The position numbers were made by a program, and so were the translations under genes. Shown here piece by piece: positions 1 through 10,905 of a stretch of 64,000 nucleotides of DNA; the first letter of the stretch is position 1, and every line of letters starts with the position of its first letter. The DNA is taken from the NCBI GenBank assembly GCA_965644295.1, contig CBFFRP010000215.1, positions 1 through 64,000 on the forward strand, in the 5' to 3' direction. The notes under the pieces were generated by a model. That model was not told where the DNA came from. It worked only from the letters and a program-made list of their open reading frames with translations, and made no database searches. Source of the DNA: Paraphysomonas bandaiensis. Lineage: Eukaryota; Chrysophyceae.

Positions 1-503
1 ACAATTCGAGATTCTAGTTGCACCACTTCTAGTCACGCATCAGTCAAATATAATTCTCCAGGCAGTCCTAGAAATGCTACAATTCCGCCTTTTCTGAAAG
101 TATTGATAGTGGATGATTCTCCTGTAAATAGAAAGATGACACATCGACTGATAAAGTCAACTGTACCATGTATAAAGCACGCGGAGAATGGTATCGAAGC
201 AGTTGCCAAAGTGCAAGAATCTATGGAGTCTTTAGCTCCCTTTGATTTAATTTTTATGGATGCGACGATGCCTGAGATGGGTGGAGCTGAGGCAACTCGT
301 CGCATACGGAGTATGGGATTCAAAGGAAAAATCGTTTTTCTCACAGGGAACGCGACACCAGAGGAACGAGAAGACTTTATTAGGTCAGGAGCTAATGATG
401 TACTTCTGAAGCCTTGCTCTTTGGAAAAGATAGAGCGCGTTTTAGTATTATTAGGTGAGGTACATAACCTGATTGTAACGATGATGACTTTTTTGTAGGT
501 TAA
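1..503 (+). CDS. Response-regulator receiver domain, 3' end of a (probably hybrid histidine kinase) gene
   Basis: The frame is open from the left edge, so the gene starts outside the window. The visible part is a CheY-like receiver domain. It begins KVLIVDDS (the acidic pair that binds Mg2+), carries the phospho-acceptor Asp in LIFMDATMPEMGG, a Thr in VFLTGNA, and the conserved Lys in DVLLKPC. It would take a phosphate from a histidine-kinase or phosphotransfer domain. I place a 44-nt intron at 455-498; splicing gives the ending LLG followed by a stop at 501-503. A receiver at the extreme C-terminus after a Ser/Pro/Thr-rich linker is the usual layout of a eukaryotic hybrid kinase. The kinase itself cannot be seen, so a stand-alone regulator is also possible. 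Confidence 0.85.
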
Positions 504-1189
504 AAACAGAATTGTGACCTGTTACCATGGAAATGGTTTGTTCACCTTACGATTAATGTTTCTATTGGCTTGTTGGGATGCACACCACAGCATTTTCGTT
601 TTTTTCTGTCCTGCTGCAAGCAGAGGCTCGGGTATGACTCTTATTGTAATGCAGTCTTTATTCAGTATCCGCGTATTGTAGTAATGGTTTAGAGTTAACT
701 ATACACTACAATATCATTGAACTTAAAGTGATATCGTCTGAGAAAATATATTGTATATTCTGTGACAGTATTTATGATCTGTGGTTCCTAAATTACAACA
801 GCGTAGGACAGATTTTGATATGTATTGACCAATGAGATCGTGATTGTTCGTTGGTTGTACTAATTAATGTACCAAATTGCAATTACTTTATCACTTCCGA
901 ATTAATCTGGCAGAATTTATGGTATACTAGCAACACCCCACTTCAAGTAACTATGAGCACCGGTGATATATATTGCAATCTTGACTCCATAGTAATTACT
1001 GTGCCGTAATCCTTTTTTATTTACTCCTGGTTTTAATTTTCCGGCTTTCAGCAACAGATATTATAATACAAGTTTTAAGTTCAAAATACCATTTTGTGGA
1101 CGTTGTGTTCTGACTGAAGATCTACAATAAATACATTAAGATCTACATATATCATGTATATATATTGAAAGTCTTATTATTTGCAATAG

Positions 1190-1645
1190 GCGTTAAAAAC
1201 CTGCACCAACTCAGTAGCTAGATGAATGCTACACAAACTAGTTTGACCTCCACCTGTAACTAATTAGTGCACAATTTTCTTATCCTACTATTTAACGCTA
1301 CGGAAGCTGCTTGTGCGTCGCCGCAAGCGCCAAGGTGCGACCACTTCCGGTCTGAATTCTTAAGGTGAATATCCCGGATGCTTGACTTCAGCAGGCAGCC
1401 CAATACCCCGGTTACTTTTCAGGTGGGCCCATTCCCGGATGCCTGTTTATTCGTCAGGGCCCAAAGACGTCTACACAAGTGACACTTATTGGTGTCCCTT
1501 GTACTACACAAGCATTCGGCTATGAGTGGGCAGAAGAATATCTGCTGACTATGTTTGCGGCTCACGTTAGTTTCCCAGAGAGAATCTCTCCGGTACTTAT
1601 CCCCCAGAACACCACGAAAAGATGCGAGTCCGACTTTGTTGAGGG
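1190..1645 (+). repeat. Dispersed repeat family, copy 1
   Basis: The stretch shares long blocks with 10905-11400 and 21590-22560. Shared blocks include the one around ACGCTACGGAAGCTGCTTGT near 1295, the one around TGCTTGACTTCAGCAGGCAG near 1380, and the one ending GCGAGTCCGACTTTG near 1625. It has no open frame that looks like a transposase. It is best read as a decayed non-autonomous element of the family whose clearest copy lies near 22 kb. Confidence 0.7.
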
Positions 1646-2075
1646 TATATCATGTATACACAGTGTATATACATCAAATCACTATCATTAAATCTTTTGA
1701 ATCCGTTATATCGATATCTTCTGTCTGTATCTGCGAATAGAAGTCTGTAGGAGGTGCTTGTTGTCTAATCACAGCAATGAGGAAGATGTTACTGAATTTG
1801 TGGTCACAGTCAGATCCATTTGATCTATGAGTGACATCAGATCATTGGTGAGATACTATACACTGATATTCTCTCTTGTGTGTCACTGCACAGTACGTAT
1901 GCATGGATAAGTTATGAGGGTAGCTCTCAGGATGATGTAGATACATGTACATATATGTATACGCACGATATAGACTGCATATGATCTAGGCTTGTGTATT
2001 GTGAACTATCAGCAAATGAATAACAAGAATTCTTATTCTATTGGTTATAAAATATGTAAGGAGGTTATCACAAAT

Positions 2076-2136
2076 AGTTTTTAGGAAATTTTAGTTTTTA
2101 GGAAATTTTAGTTTTTAGGAAATTTTAGTTTTTAGG
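2076..2136. repeat. 17-bp tandem repeat, 3.6 copies
   Basis: The unit AGTTTTTAGGAAATTTT is repeated at 2076, 2093 and 2110, and a partial copy starts at 2127. It is AT-rich and noncoding. Confidence 0.9.
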
Positions 2137-2339
2137 TGAAAAATATAGGGATTTTTATATTCTATCATTAAAATCAGTTGAAAAACGCCAAGAATGTAGA
2201 GTGTGCAGTCCTTGCCTGTATGCGTTACTCTCTGTATATATTACATACACATGTACATATAGAGTGAGCCTCATCTGTTGGCAGTTCATTCATTGTATAG
2301 TTAATACTAAAGTAATTCATAACATTTGGTTGTAGCTTC

Positions 2340-2660
2340 ATGGCACAACAAGAGTCTGATGCAATTGTGTGGGGTGCGTCGTGTGGCGTGCTATTATTAG
2401 TCACCGTATTGTCGTACATAACATATCGTCGACTAAAGCCGAAGGAAGAGCCAGGTATTTAATAAGTCTATTACGAGGTAATGGACGTAACCGTTGTTAA
2501 TATCTCAGCTCCTCGTCGAATAGTTCAGAGCAAAGCTTCTCAACAATGGGTTGAAAATTTACGGAATCAAAAGAGTGTCGTCAGAGGTATTATGGATGCC
2601 TTTATATCGCCCCTCAAGAATGTTCCCGTTGCCGCTGAAGAGGTTTCAATTGAAGATTGA
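2340..2660 (+). CDS. Small single-pass membrane protein, 88 aa, two exons
   Basis: I do not recognise the family. Exon 1 is 2340-2454 and exon 2 is 2509-2660, with a 54-nt intron (GT...CTCAG) that matches the intron size seen in neighbouring genes. The frame is kept across the junction and the total is 89 codons. The protein starts MAQQESDAIVWG, has one hydrophobic segment of about 20 residues (near residues 10-29, through GVLLLVTVLSYITY), then a basic stop-transfer patch (YRRLKPK) and a hydrophilic tail of about 55 residues ending EEVSIED. The positive patch suggests the C-terminus is cytosolic. Each exon alone is too short for an ordinary gene-length ORF. The regular splice geometry is the main support for it being a gene. 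Confidence 0.6.
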
Positions 2661-3148
2661 AAAATACTGTGTAATTTACACAATCGTATCTTGATGGGGG
2701 TCCAGCTTTTGTGTTCGTAAATATGTCTATTGATAATATGTTTATCTCTGGAAACCATCAAGATCGGATTTGCGATTGTAAATATTATAGCGGACGTATA
2801 TAAATCTATGTTGTCGTTAAATATATTCAACGTGTGGAATCAACTAATTAACAATGAATACCGTCATTTTTTGTGGTCTAGTGCCGTCGCACTGTTGGAG
2901 AAATTTTACAACCAGTGAGTGGAGACTATATATGACAGAAACATTTCGGAGGGTGCATATCAATTCGTAGAAGACAATTGGCTTTATATATTTTACATCT
3001 TGGTATAATACTTAATAATAAATTACTTTATATACTACTTAAAAATCAAGATATTAAGAGTTATAGCTCCCACAAATCCGTTTTCAAGAACTATAGGAAA
3101 CTTAAATACTAGAAACTATAGCATTATACTGAGCCAAGTGGGCAAAAG
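2661..3148. other. Intergenic, nothing recognised
   Basis: AT-rich spacer between two genes. A short open frame at 2730-2918 shows no family signal. Confidence 0.5.
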
Positions 3149-4599
3149 CTAAACACGTTCTCGATAAAAATCGGTATCACAACCTACATGAAGTTTACTG
3201 ATATCTACAACACTTTCGTCCAGAGACCATCGAGAGAAAGCGTCATGCGATGGAGGGCCTTTTATTTTGTTTCGAGCTTCTTTTCGAATCCTTTCGGGTG
3301 ATAACTCCCTTACAACAGATGATCGCCTACTTCGAGGCGCAAACATAGAAACAGCGGGCATATTTAAGAGGTTGGTTGATTCATCATCTCGATCTACGCT
3401 TTCTTTTTCAGGCAAAGAAATTTTTTCGTTCTGGTCCGTGTTGCCTATAGATTCAAAGCTTCCGTCTTTCATACTCGATATCACTTGTTTTTCTATCTCG
3501 GCCACACGCGCTCGTTTTTGCTCCAGTGAACGAGCAACTGTAGATCGACGAACCGTCTCACGCGCAACCTGCTTGTCTTCCCGTGCCTTCTGAACTTCAT
3601 CATAGCATAGAGAAATACGTCGACGGAAGTGTGTATCGAATGTGCACTCGCAGCGACGTCCTCTGCATATATTCCACCTGTATACGTTCACAAAAATATA
3701 AGCATGGACAGCAAAAAAACTTAATCACTGTACTCACACACAAGCGCACGTTGGTCTTCGGGTATCCAATGGGGCTTTCCTAGTGCTTCTTCCGGAACGT
3801 TGTTTGGGAGAGGGGGGCACAGAGTCAGATTGTTTAGGGAGTCCAGCAAGCAGACGGGCATCTGCCATCTCATCTGCTGTGTCTCTTAAATACGCAAAAA
3901 CGGTCTCCTTAACTCTGTACTCCATCCGTCTTAGTACTGGACTCATATCCACATTGTAAGCGTCGAAAGTAAGTTTCTTCCACCTACAGAATGCCAAGTA
4001 GGGGAAATACCTTTCAAGAAAGCCCTAAAAAATGTTAACAGAAAATCAGATATACAGCCGTGTGATAATACCAGCTTCCGCAATATGTGTATTATACGCA
4101 GCCACTTTTTCCACAACTCAAAATATTTGAATAAACTCTTTAACCTGCTGTCCTTCAACACCAATGCCCACTGTATAAAATGCTTGCGTGTGATGTTGAC
4201 ATTATTAAACTCTACGGCTCGATAATACAGTGTCACATCTTTCCATATGCAGAACATATGCTTCAATTGACCAATAGGATTATTACCTATTAACAGCAAG
4301 ATAGAGAAACGCTTTCTCATCCACTCTATTCTCCATCGACGAAGAGAGCGTAACATAATATGATATCTTCTGATTCCCGCACACTGCATATGTAGATGCC
4401 AGTCTCTGAATTTCCTACCTAGTTCAAGACGTATATATATGTGCTGTAGTGCTCTAAGTCGCATGAGTTCACGTGTCTTCCTCTGTAATGCCATGGACTG
4501 ACAATGACTGGTCCAGCGACGTACGGATGAGGGTGAGCCTTCATCAGCACGACCATAGTAGACTGGTTGACGATGATCTGGAAGACGTAATACTTTCAT
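3149..4599 (-). CDS. SFI1-like repeat protein (centrin-binding, centriole/basal-body type), 447 aa, three exons
   Basis: Exons on the minus strand are 4072-4599, 3738-4024 and 3149-3677. Introns are 47 and 60 nt, and the total is 448 codons. The N-terminal two thirds is a string of helical units with a Trp at regular spacing, for example FRDWHLHM, LRRWRIEWMRKR, CIWKDVTLYY, HFIQWALVL, YFELWKKWL and FCRWKKL. This is the pattern of SFI1 repeats that bind centrins along a long helix. The C-terminal third is charged, with a coiled-coil-like segment (near EQKRARVAEIEKQV) and Ser/Arg-rich stretches. I chose the ATG at 4599. The frame stays open to 4671 through a low-complexity TATG run, which looks like leader sequence. 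Assignment to SFI1 rests on the repeat pattern only; other Trp-repeat centrosomal proteins fit as well. Confidence 0.6.
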
Positions 4600-4639
4600 C
4601 TGTTTACATTGATAAGGAAACCGAGTCTTCTTAATGAGA

Positions 4640-4800
4640 TAACTATACATACATATACACACATCATACACACCTTTTGAAAAATAGAACGTACCTCACC
4701 AACAGATAGATATACGTACTTACATACAGCCCGTACATACATATATATATCTATACGTACCTACCTACATACCCACAGGTACATTACTTCATCAAGCAAC
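4640..4800. repeat. TACA/CATA-rich simple-sequence stretch
   Basis: An impure (ACAT)n / (TACC)n run fills the spacer between the divergent SFI1-like and YdcZ-like genes. It is probably promoter-proximal low-complexity DNA. Confidence 0.6.
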
Positions 4801-4863
4801 ATATATGTGGACATGATAGTCGAAACAGTCCTATGCCATATATATTCCATGCAATGACTTGCA

Positions 4864-6144
4864 ATGCAGGGCATACAAGACCCTTCACCGCCTATGTCAT
4901 CCTTACTACGCTCTCTTCTTCTTACTCTGGCATCTTTCTCTATAGGATGTTTGATTGTAGTTCAGGCCAGTATGAACATTCAGCTAAGCGTGACTCTGGG
5001 GGGAGCTTTGAGATCATCCCTAACATCGTTTCTTGTGGGAATGTTGCTTCTTTCCGCAGTAGTGTTGGGACAGACCTCATTAAGGACTAGATCGGAGAGA
5101 AGTCTTGAAGATATCGATGCAGAGAGTGCTCATGAGGTGCCGTCGAGACAATCGTTGAGTTCCTTTTTAAGGAGTTCTTTATACCGACATCAATGCATGT
5201 GTTGTTTCAACACCTCGATCAATAGTGAAATGCAAACGACTGGAGTGATTAGGGGCCAGCTGTGGTGGTACTATTTGGGGGGTGTCTATGGCTGCATGTA
5301 TATAACTACAACTGTATTTGTTATACCTTACATTGGTTTCAGCGTTTTCTTCGTGTGTCACATATGTGGACAACTTCTGTGCGCTCTTCTCATTGATACA
5401 CTTGGTTGGTTTGGCTCGGAGGTCCGCCGTATTCACTACGGCCGGGTTGCTGGGTGCGTCACGACTGCAGTTGGCGCTGTTTTACTCATCTCGGGAGATG
5501 CAACTGCTAGCATGGACCCTATCGTGGTTATAATTCTGGTCATTGTAAGTGTAATCTCTGGCATCGTTCTCCCAGCTCAGGCAGCTACCAATTCTAAGTT
5601 GAAATCATCCTTAGGTTGCACAGCGGAGACGGTAGCGTGTATATCATTCACCACCTCCGTGATTCTGCTGTTCCTAATAAACTGCTTCTCGTTTCTATTT
5701 GTGTCACAAGCGCCGGCGTGGAGTAACAGTCGGTGGTGGCAGTGGTGTGGAGGGGCTGTTGGAGTGATATTTGTGGTCGGGGGTATACGAGTGGCCCCTC
5801 TCATCGGTTACTCTACCTTTTTTGTGGCAGTTATCGCTGGCCAGCTTTCAATGTCAATACTATCAGATAAATACGGGCTTTTGGGTCCTGCAGAAAGCAG
5901 TGCTGATAGCCCATTGGCTATTGGTGGTGTCCTTCTCGGAATAGCTGGAGCTGTGGTAGTATCTGTGTCCAAAAGTGTTTCTAGTCAACCAACAACGGGG
6001 TCTCTGGGGATGATTGAGACTGTCGATAGCAGAATTTCGCGTCAAAATGATGATGTAGGCATAGAAAGCAGCGAAAGTGATGTCTCATTCGCTGGTGAGA
6101 ATAAGAGTAGTTCTTACAATCAGTTGCCTTCAAAAAATATTTGA
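4864..6144 (+). CDS. YdcZ/DUF606-type drug/metabolite transporter, two tandem repeats, 426 aa
   Basis: An intronless gene for a polytopic membrane protein. The fold unit of the family (about 140 residues, five hydrophobic segments) occurs twice. The first copy begins near residue 12 (SLLLTLASFSIGCLIVVQAS, then NIQLSVTLG). The second begins near residue 215 (VIILVIVSVISGIVLPAQAA, then NSKLKSSLG). Both copies carry the G-A-Q-A-x-x-N-x-x-L motif and end with a G-x-L-L-I/G-x-A-G-A helix. A hydrophilic insert at about 75-130 interrupts copy 1, and the C-terminal tail of about 60 residues is Ser-rich. In bacteria the family is often a single or paired small protein of unknown substrate; eukaryotic fused forms are known in fungi and algae. 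The absence of introns beside intron-rich genes fits, but does not prove, an origin by transfer. Confidence 0.8.
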   Translation: MQGIQDPSPPMSSLLRSLLLTLASFSIGCLIVVQASMNIQLSVTLGGALRSSLTSFLVGMLLLSAVVLGQTSLRTRSERSLEDIDAESAHEVPSRQSLSSFLRSSLYRHQCMCCFNTSINSEMQTTGVIRGQLWWYYLGGVYGCMYITTTVFVIPYIGFSVFFVCHICGQLLCALLIDTLGWFGSEVRRIHYGRVAGCVTTAVGAVLLISGDATASMDPIVVIILVIVSVISGIVLPAQAATNSKLKSSLGCTAETVACISFTTSVILLFLINCFSFLFVSQAPAWSNSRWWQWCGGAVGVIFVVGGIRVAPLIGYSTFFVAVIAGQLSMSILSDKYGLLGPAESSADSPLAIGGVLLGIAGAVVVSVSKSVSSQPTTGSLGMIETVDSRISRQNDDVGIESSESDVSFAGENKSSSYNQLPSKNI

Positions 6145-6708
6145 GGATTTCTTTTTGTGTATGTTAAAAGTACATTGCAGAAATGTACTACTATATATTT
6201 ATATTACTAGTATACATTGATTGATTGTTATAAATACTCACTACAAAGTAGTCTAACTATTATTTGCATTCACTGGATACAACACCGAAGTTTCTCTGTT
6301 TCAGTCATACTTCAACTCGTTCGTATTTACGTTCAAGAATAAGCTGATTTATATTAATCATTTATCGTCACTCACTAAGTCTATAGTCTGTCGCCACTAC
6401 TACCAACCAACATTAGCAAGTCTTAGATAGACAGGATCTGATACAGTCAATATACCCTCTAAATAATACTGTTTCCAACTACTGTTTTCTTTTAGTAACA
6501 GTCATAATATAAAAATCTTAAAATACAGCTTTTAATTGGATACGTGTCAACACAATGATAGAAGTTTATACGAATTGTAGAAAAAGTCCCATAGTTCAAT
6601 AGTTACAATTATTACAACATTCGTAAATGAGTACTGCATAACACTTCATTTAAAATTCAATGTAGTTGGCACACAATATTGATGCATTTCCCCAACATCT
6701 GAATAGGT
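6145..6708. other. Intergenic between convergent genes
   Basis: AT-rich 3' region shared by the convergent transporter and NADH dehydrogenase genes. No further feature seen. Confidence 0.5.
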
Positions 6709-8256
6709 CTACTTGGTAGATTTCTGAGTAGCATCAGAGATGCGAAGGTTGTATGGGGAGGAAATATCTCGCCCGAAGACACCAGTCTTAGCCCAATCGA
6801 ATCCCACCTGTGCTTTGTTTCTCTGGGAAAGAAGTTTTGAGAAATAAAGTGATCGCCATATTGCAAAGGCCCCACTGCCCTCCACCACTGTATTCTCACC
6901 ACCCTGTCCCTGTCCAACCGATTTGGCCGGGTGTTTATCCCATAGAACCGTTTTGAGCTCCGCAACCCCTCGACTTGCCCCCACATAGGCAAGAGATCCA
7001 TAATTTACCATCTCAAATTTAGGGTAGCTTTCGATGCGGGCAGGGTCCATTTCGCAGTCTCGCAACATGCGGCCCAAATAAGTGCCCTGCTGATAGGCTG
7101 CCTGGGCGGTTGGTGCACACCCAGAGAGAGCACAGTCGCCAATCGCCCACACACTTCCGTCTGAAACTCCCTTAACTCTGAATCGCTCGTCCACCACTAA
7201 GCCTCTCACAGCTCGGCCGGAAGGAACCTGTTCTCCACCTATAGCTGTCGCAAATTTGCGCGTTATAGGGCGAGCTGCTATTCCACCAGCCCAAACAAAT
7301 ACGCCATAATCTATGGACTTTGACACTTCGGCACCATCCGAAGTACGTTCCTTAAGCATGACTTTGTTGTCACTAACTGATGTGACCATTGCATCACAGA
7401 GAACAGTAGCGCCCTGCTCCACGAGTGAATGCTTTGCGTATGCAGATATGTGGGGATCGAAGGTGCCTAAAATCTTTCCAGTGGCCTCCACCAAAGTGAC
7501 ATGAACTTTATCTTTCAGGTGGGGAAAATATTTTGCAACATCTGCGTTTATGAAGTCCCCTAACTCTGCTGTCAACTCTACACCAGTTGGACCTCCACCT
7601 ACCACTACCCAGTGGAGTGCCCTTGCCACTTCAGAATCATCTGCCCCAGATGCTGCGAGGTAATTAGCAAACTCCAGACTCTGTAGAACACGTTTTTGTA
7701 CTGTAAGACCATCCTCAATTTCTTTCATAAACACCGCGTGCTTATCTACTCCAGGGATTCCAAAAGTTGCAGATTCTGCTCCTACAGCAATGACCAAATG
7801 GTTGTACGACAGGCGCATCTCTTTGTCCCCTTCACCCCGACAAGTTATTTCCTTCGCCGAAAAATCTACATCAGTACACTCTGCTTGAACATAACATCCT
7901 TCACCAAAGCGAGATGTATGCCAGCGAATAGGTTCAGATATAGAGCTATGACTCACAGTTCCTGTTGATATCCCGGCAAGCAGAGGTGTGTAGAAGAAGA
8001 ATGACCTTGGAGACACTACTGTTACATCAACCATCCTCTCATCTAACTTCTGAATGACACTGAGAGCAGCCCAACCACTTCCCAGTACAACCACTTTTTG
8101 TTTCTTTTCGTTTTTTCGAGGAAACACTCTGTTAACAGTGTGTTTATATAAGTCATACTTCACATCATTCCATTCACCATTAGCGGTTATAAAAACACAT
8201 TTAACAGCACCATATGAGGCCACACAAACCCCTAGAAAGCGTCCTATATGTCTCAT
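6709..8256 (-). CDS. Type II NADH:ubiquinone oxidoreductase (NDH-2), 515 aa
   Basis: A single-exon flavoprotein that passes electrons from NADH to quinone without pumping protons, normally on the mitochondrial inner membrane. The N-terminus (IGRFLGVCVASYGAVKCVFI) is a short targeting or anchor segment. The FAD-binding dinucleotide fold follows at about 55-80 (VVVLGSGWAALSV). The NADH-binding fold is near 215-235 (WVVVGGGPTGVELTAELG). FAD-contact motifs follow: VWAGGIAARP and VWAIGDCALSG. The quinone/membrane region at the C-terminus holds PTAQAAYQQGTYLG and a terminal amphipathic segment (AIWRSLYFSKLLSQRNKAQ). Length and motif order match fungal and plant NDE/NDI enzymes. No EF-hand is inserted. 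The matrix or intermembrane-space side cannot be told from sequence. Confidence 0.93.
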   Translation of the reverse strand: MRHIGRFLGVCVASYGAVKCVFITANGEWNDVKYDLYKHTVNRVFPRKNEKKQKVVVLGSGWAALSVIQKLDERMVDVTVVSPRSFFFYTPLLAGISTGTVSHSSISEPIRWHTSRFGEGCYVQAECTDVDFSAKEITCRGEGDKEMRLSYNHLVIAVGAESATFGIPGVDKHAVFMKEIEDGLTVQKRVLQSLEFANYLAASGADDSEVARALHWVVVGGGPTGVELTAELGDFINADVAKYFPHLKDKVHVTLVEATGKILGTFDPHISAYAKHSLVEQGATVLCDAMVTSVSDNKVMLKERTSDGAEVSKSIDYGVFVWAGGIAARPITRKFATAIGGEQVPSGRAVRGLVVDERFRVKGVSDGSVWAIGDCALSGCAPTAQAAYQQGTYLGRMLRDCEMDPARIESYPKFEMVNYGSLAYVGASRGVAELKTVLWDKHPAKSVGQGQGGENTVVEGSGAFAIWRSLYFSKLLSQRNKAQVGFDWAKTGVFGRDISSPYNLRISDATQKSTK

Positions 8257-8882
8257 TGCTGGGATGGTGTAATAGGAGCTGTATTCGATTCTAGTTTAAT
8301 AGAGTCATGTATATGTATGCGCTCTGTTCTAAGTACAGTATGCTACGAATAGTTTTTAAAGTGGCTGTATAGTACAGTATTTATGAGCGAAAAAATCATA
8401 TTTCAATACGAAAAATCCGGGGTTTTTTTATGTGGAATATTGTTCGAACTTCAAGTACAGTGTATAACGTAAAGTTCTTTTAAAATTGCGGCAATCTATC
8501 CAGTTTCAAAGCACCACTCAAAGACATTTCTATACATAGAATACAGTGTAGATCACAGCGTATAATATCCATATGGTACAAAAATAAGTTAGGAGGCAAT
8601 TCAATAATATCACAGTAAAGCACTCATATCTGATTTGATTGGACAGATGGTTTTAGGAAACGAAGTTTGTTCGAGAAAAATATGTGAATATAATAAATGG
8701 ACAGAAGAATATGAATGAAAGTTAGTTAGGTGAGAGGAGAGTATATATATATGTATGTATACTGAGCATATGACAGACCTGTGAGCGCTTATATGGTATA
8801 TCATCATAACATGTGCATGAACACATGATACTTATATCAATAACAATCCACGATAGAAATCAATTGAATAGAATCTCTAGTA
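8257..8882. other. Intergenic, divergent promoter region
   Basis: Lies between two divergently transcribed genes. It is AT-rich and holds no credible ORF or RNA gene that I can see. Confidence 0.5.
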
Positions 8883-10393
8883 ATGACAACAGAGAGTTGG
8901 AATAGGAAATATAGCCGTGGACAGCACTTACATAATGACGGTGTGTTTCAATATGTTTACTGTATAATTCCTCTCATCATTCATACAGAGTATGCACTAG
9001 AGTTACTACGAGCTGACCCTTCTCTCCTAGATACATCAGTGGCACTGGACCCTCCTAGCATAAGTCGCAGCTCATCCCTTACTGATTATGATAATCATAA
9101 TGAGATTCAGCCTAATAGTTTGAGACGACGTACTTCATCTTTACAGAATTGTTATCCTAATATAAGTGGTGATTTACTTCGGAAGAAGCCTTTGGAACAG
9201 TCGTTTGCAGGCGTAAGTGATTTAAGGACTATTGAGTGGAACAAACGACGCTGTGATTCAGACTTTCCTTTTAGTGCTGTTCGTGTTACTCCCAATTGTC
9301 GCAAGCGCGGAGACAATTTAGTTTATTCTCCTCAAACGTTTTGTCGGTGCATAAGTGCCATTATTGTAGCGTACATCGCTAAAAGCGAAAGTTCTGGGGA
9401 TGAGGAGACCACAGATACGCAAAACTCTATCTTTGACAGTGGCTCGGGGTCACATACTTGCGCAACGGATATAGCTCGACAACTATGTGTGTCCCCAACC
9501 AATGAACCCACTGCTATAATTGTAGGTGCTTAATTTCTATTATACTCTTTGCTTACGATGTGTTCCATTAGGCTCCTGTCCCTCCTCCATCAGTTAGGAC
9601 GGTATACTCTTTTCTACATAGCCTCTATGTCAATGCACAGGTAGAGCACGAGTGTCTCCTTATTATGTTGGTGTATATTGAACGGGCACTCCATGGCAAC
9701 AATGCAAAGAGATTGTGTCTGACGAAATCCAATTGGAAGGCAGTTCTACTAACAGCTATAATGCTTGCTTCAAAAGTATGGGACGACTTCAGTATGATCA
9801 ATGTAGACTTTAGCGTCGTGTGTTCTGCTGGTGGCAATAATATTTCTTTATCTCGCCTAAATGAATTGGAGAGTCGGTTTTTACAGGCCCTGGATTATAG
9901 GGTGTTTATAACAGGGCCAGAGTATGCTCAGATCCACCTACGTTTACAGGCTTTAGTTGGAGAAGCTCGAGAAGGACAGAGTGCAGTTTTATCTGAAAAC
10001 AAATCTGACAGTAATTCAGTGAAACGCCCAAGGTTGGTGCGGTTGGATAGTGAGACTGTTTTGAGTCGGAACGTGTTAAACTCTCTGCGGATTGTATCCC
10101 CACAGACACCTGCAGGAAAGGATTTAAATCGTGACTCCAATTCGACTGCAGTTAAACTCCCAGTTCCAGTTCCAGTGGATATCCATCGACCCAACTCCGC
10201 ATCGGCATCCTCCATTACATATCCCACTTGTCCTGCTGATGTGATGGTCATGCGCTGTGGAGAAAATCAGACAACTAGGCAGATCGCTAAGACCTATGCA
10301 TGTGGTACAGACACTGGAAAGGTGATAACGGATAATACCACCGGAAGACCTTCCTGTGATACTGAAGTTCCCATTGCTATCTCCGAGAATTAA
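8883..10393 (+). CDS. PHO80/cyclin-Y-like cyclin, about 486 aa
   Basis: Exon 1 is 8883-9521, intron 9522-9571 (50 nt), exon 2 9572-10393. The cyclin box spans the start of exon 2. It begins APVPPPSVRTVYSFLHSLY, then HECLLIMLVYIERAL, then KAVLLTAIMLASKVWDD and the helix ISLSRLNELESRFLQALDY, followed by FITGPEYAQIHLRL. The L..Y.ER, A..LASKVW.D and LN.LE..FL..L.Y motifs are those of the PHO80/CCNY/CNPPD1 branch, whose partners are PHO85/CDK14-16-like kinases. Both tails are long, Ser/Thr-rich and probably disordered. A second, in-frame 48-nt intron (about 8940-8987, GT...ACAG) may exist in exon 1 and would remove 16 residues. Start choice is the first ATG of the frame. Confidence 0.85.
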
Positions 10394-10847
10394 TTACGAC
10401 AGTCTTTCAGAACAGCGCATGTCTGTGATTCGACTTATGAAACGGACTCGTGATAGTGAATAGTCATGAGGGATTATGATACGCAAAAATGTTGAGCAGG
10501 ACAAATTTATAGGAGCCCATCGCCATCTGTTATTAGATGTGAAGTGATTTCCCTTGAGGTAAAGTATGGGAAATTGTTTGATGTTTTATTGTAAATTCTG
10601 TTCCAATGAATATTGTGGGAACAGTTAGTAACGTGTGTTTTGTATATCAGCTTTAAGTGCTTAAAATCAGTAGACATAATACAAGTGCCCAGCTGAATAG
10701 ATTCATATAATATGATGTAGTGATATGCCCGACTAGATCATTGAAAGAAAGTATAAATAAATTATGTGGGGTAAAACTATATTGCTTCTTTCAATCTGAG
10801 GAGAGTGGTGGAATATAAAACTATATGTTTCTCTAAGATAGACCTGT

Positions 10848-10905
10848 AGAATACGTTAAAAACACTATGCAGCTATAACTGGTAAACTGATCTATTCTGA
10901 CGATT
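10848..10905 (+). mobile_element. Degenerate Copia LTR fragment
   Basis: The string TGTAGAATACGTTAAA is followed by AGCTATAACTG, AAACTGA and TGACGATTCAAG, in the same order as in the LTR at 62361-62738 read on its own strand. It has many changes and deletions. Confidence 0.5.

Larger units (their letters stand above)
504..2339. other. Intergenic region, AT-rich, with dispersed and small tandem repeats
   Basis: I see no convincing coding region here. The stretch 1190-1645 is a copy of a dispersed repeat family (listed separately). Positions 2076-2136 hold three and a half copies of a 17-bp unit. The remainder is AT-rich sequence with short TATA/CATG-rich runs. Confidence 0.6.

Noticed and set aside
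1479-1740. Short open frames in the 1.5-kb repeat
   Set aside because: They lie inside a dispersed repeat, and the related copies at 11 and 22 kb do not keep the frame.
4025-4051. A 27-nt intron in the SFI1-like gene suggested by a donor-like GTATTT and acceptor TGTAG
   Set aside because: Its removal keeps the frame that soon stops. The 47-nt intron 4025-4071 gives a longer frame with another Trp repeat.
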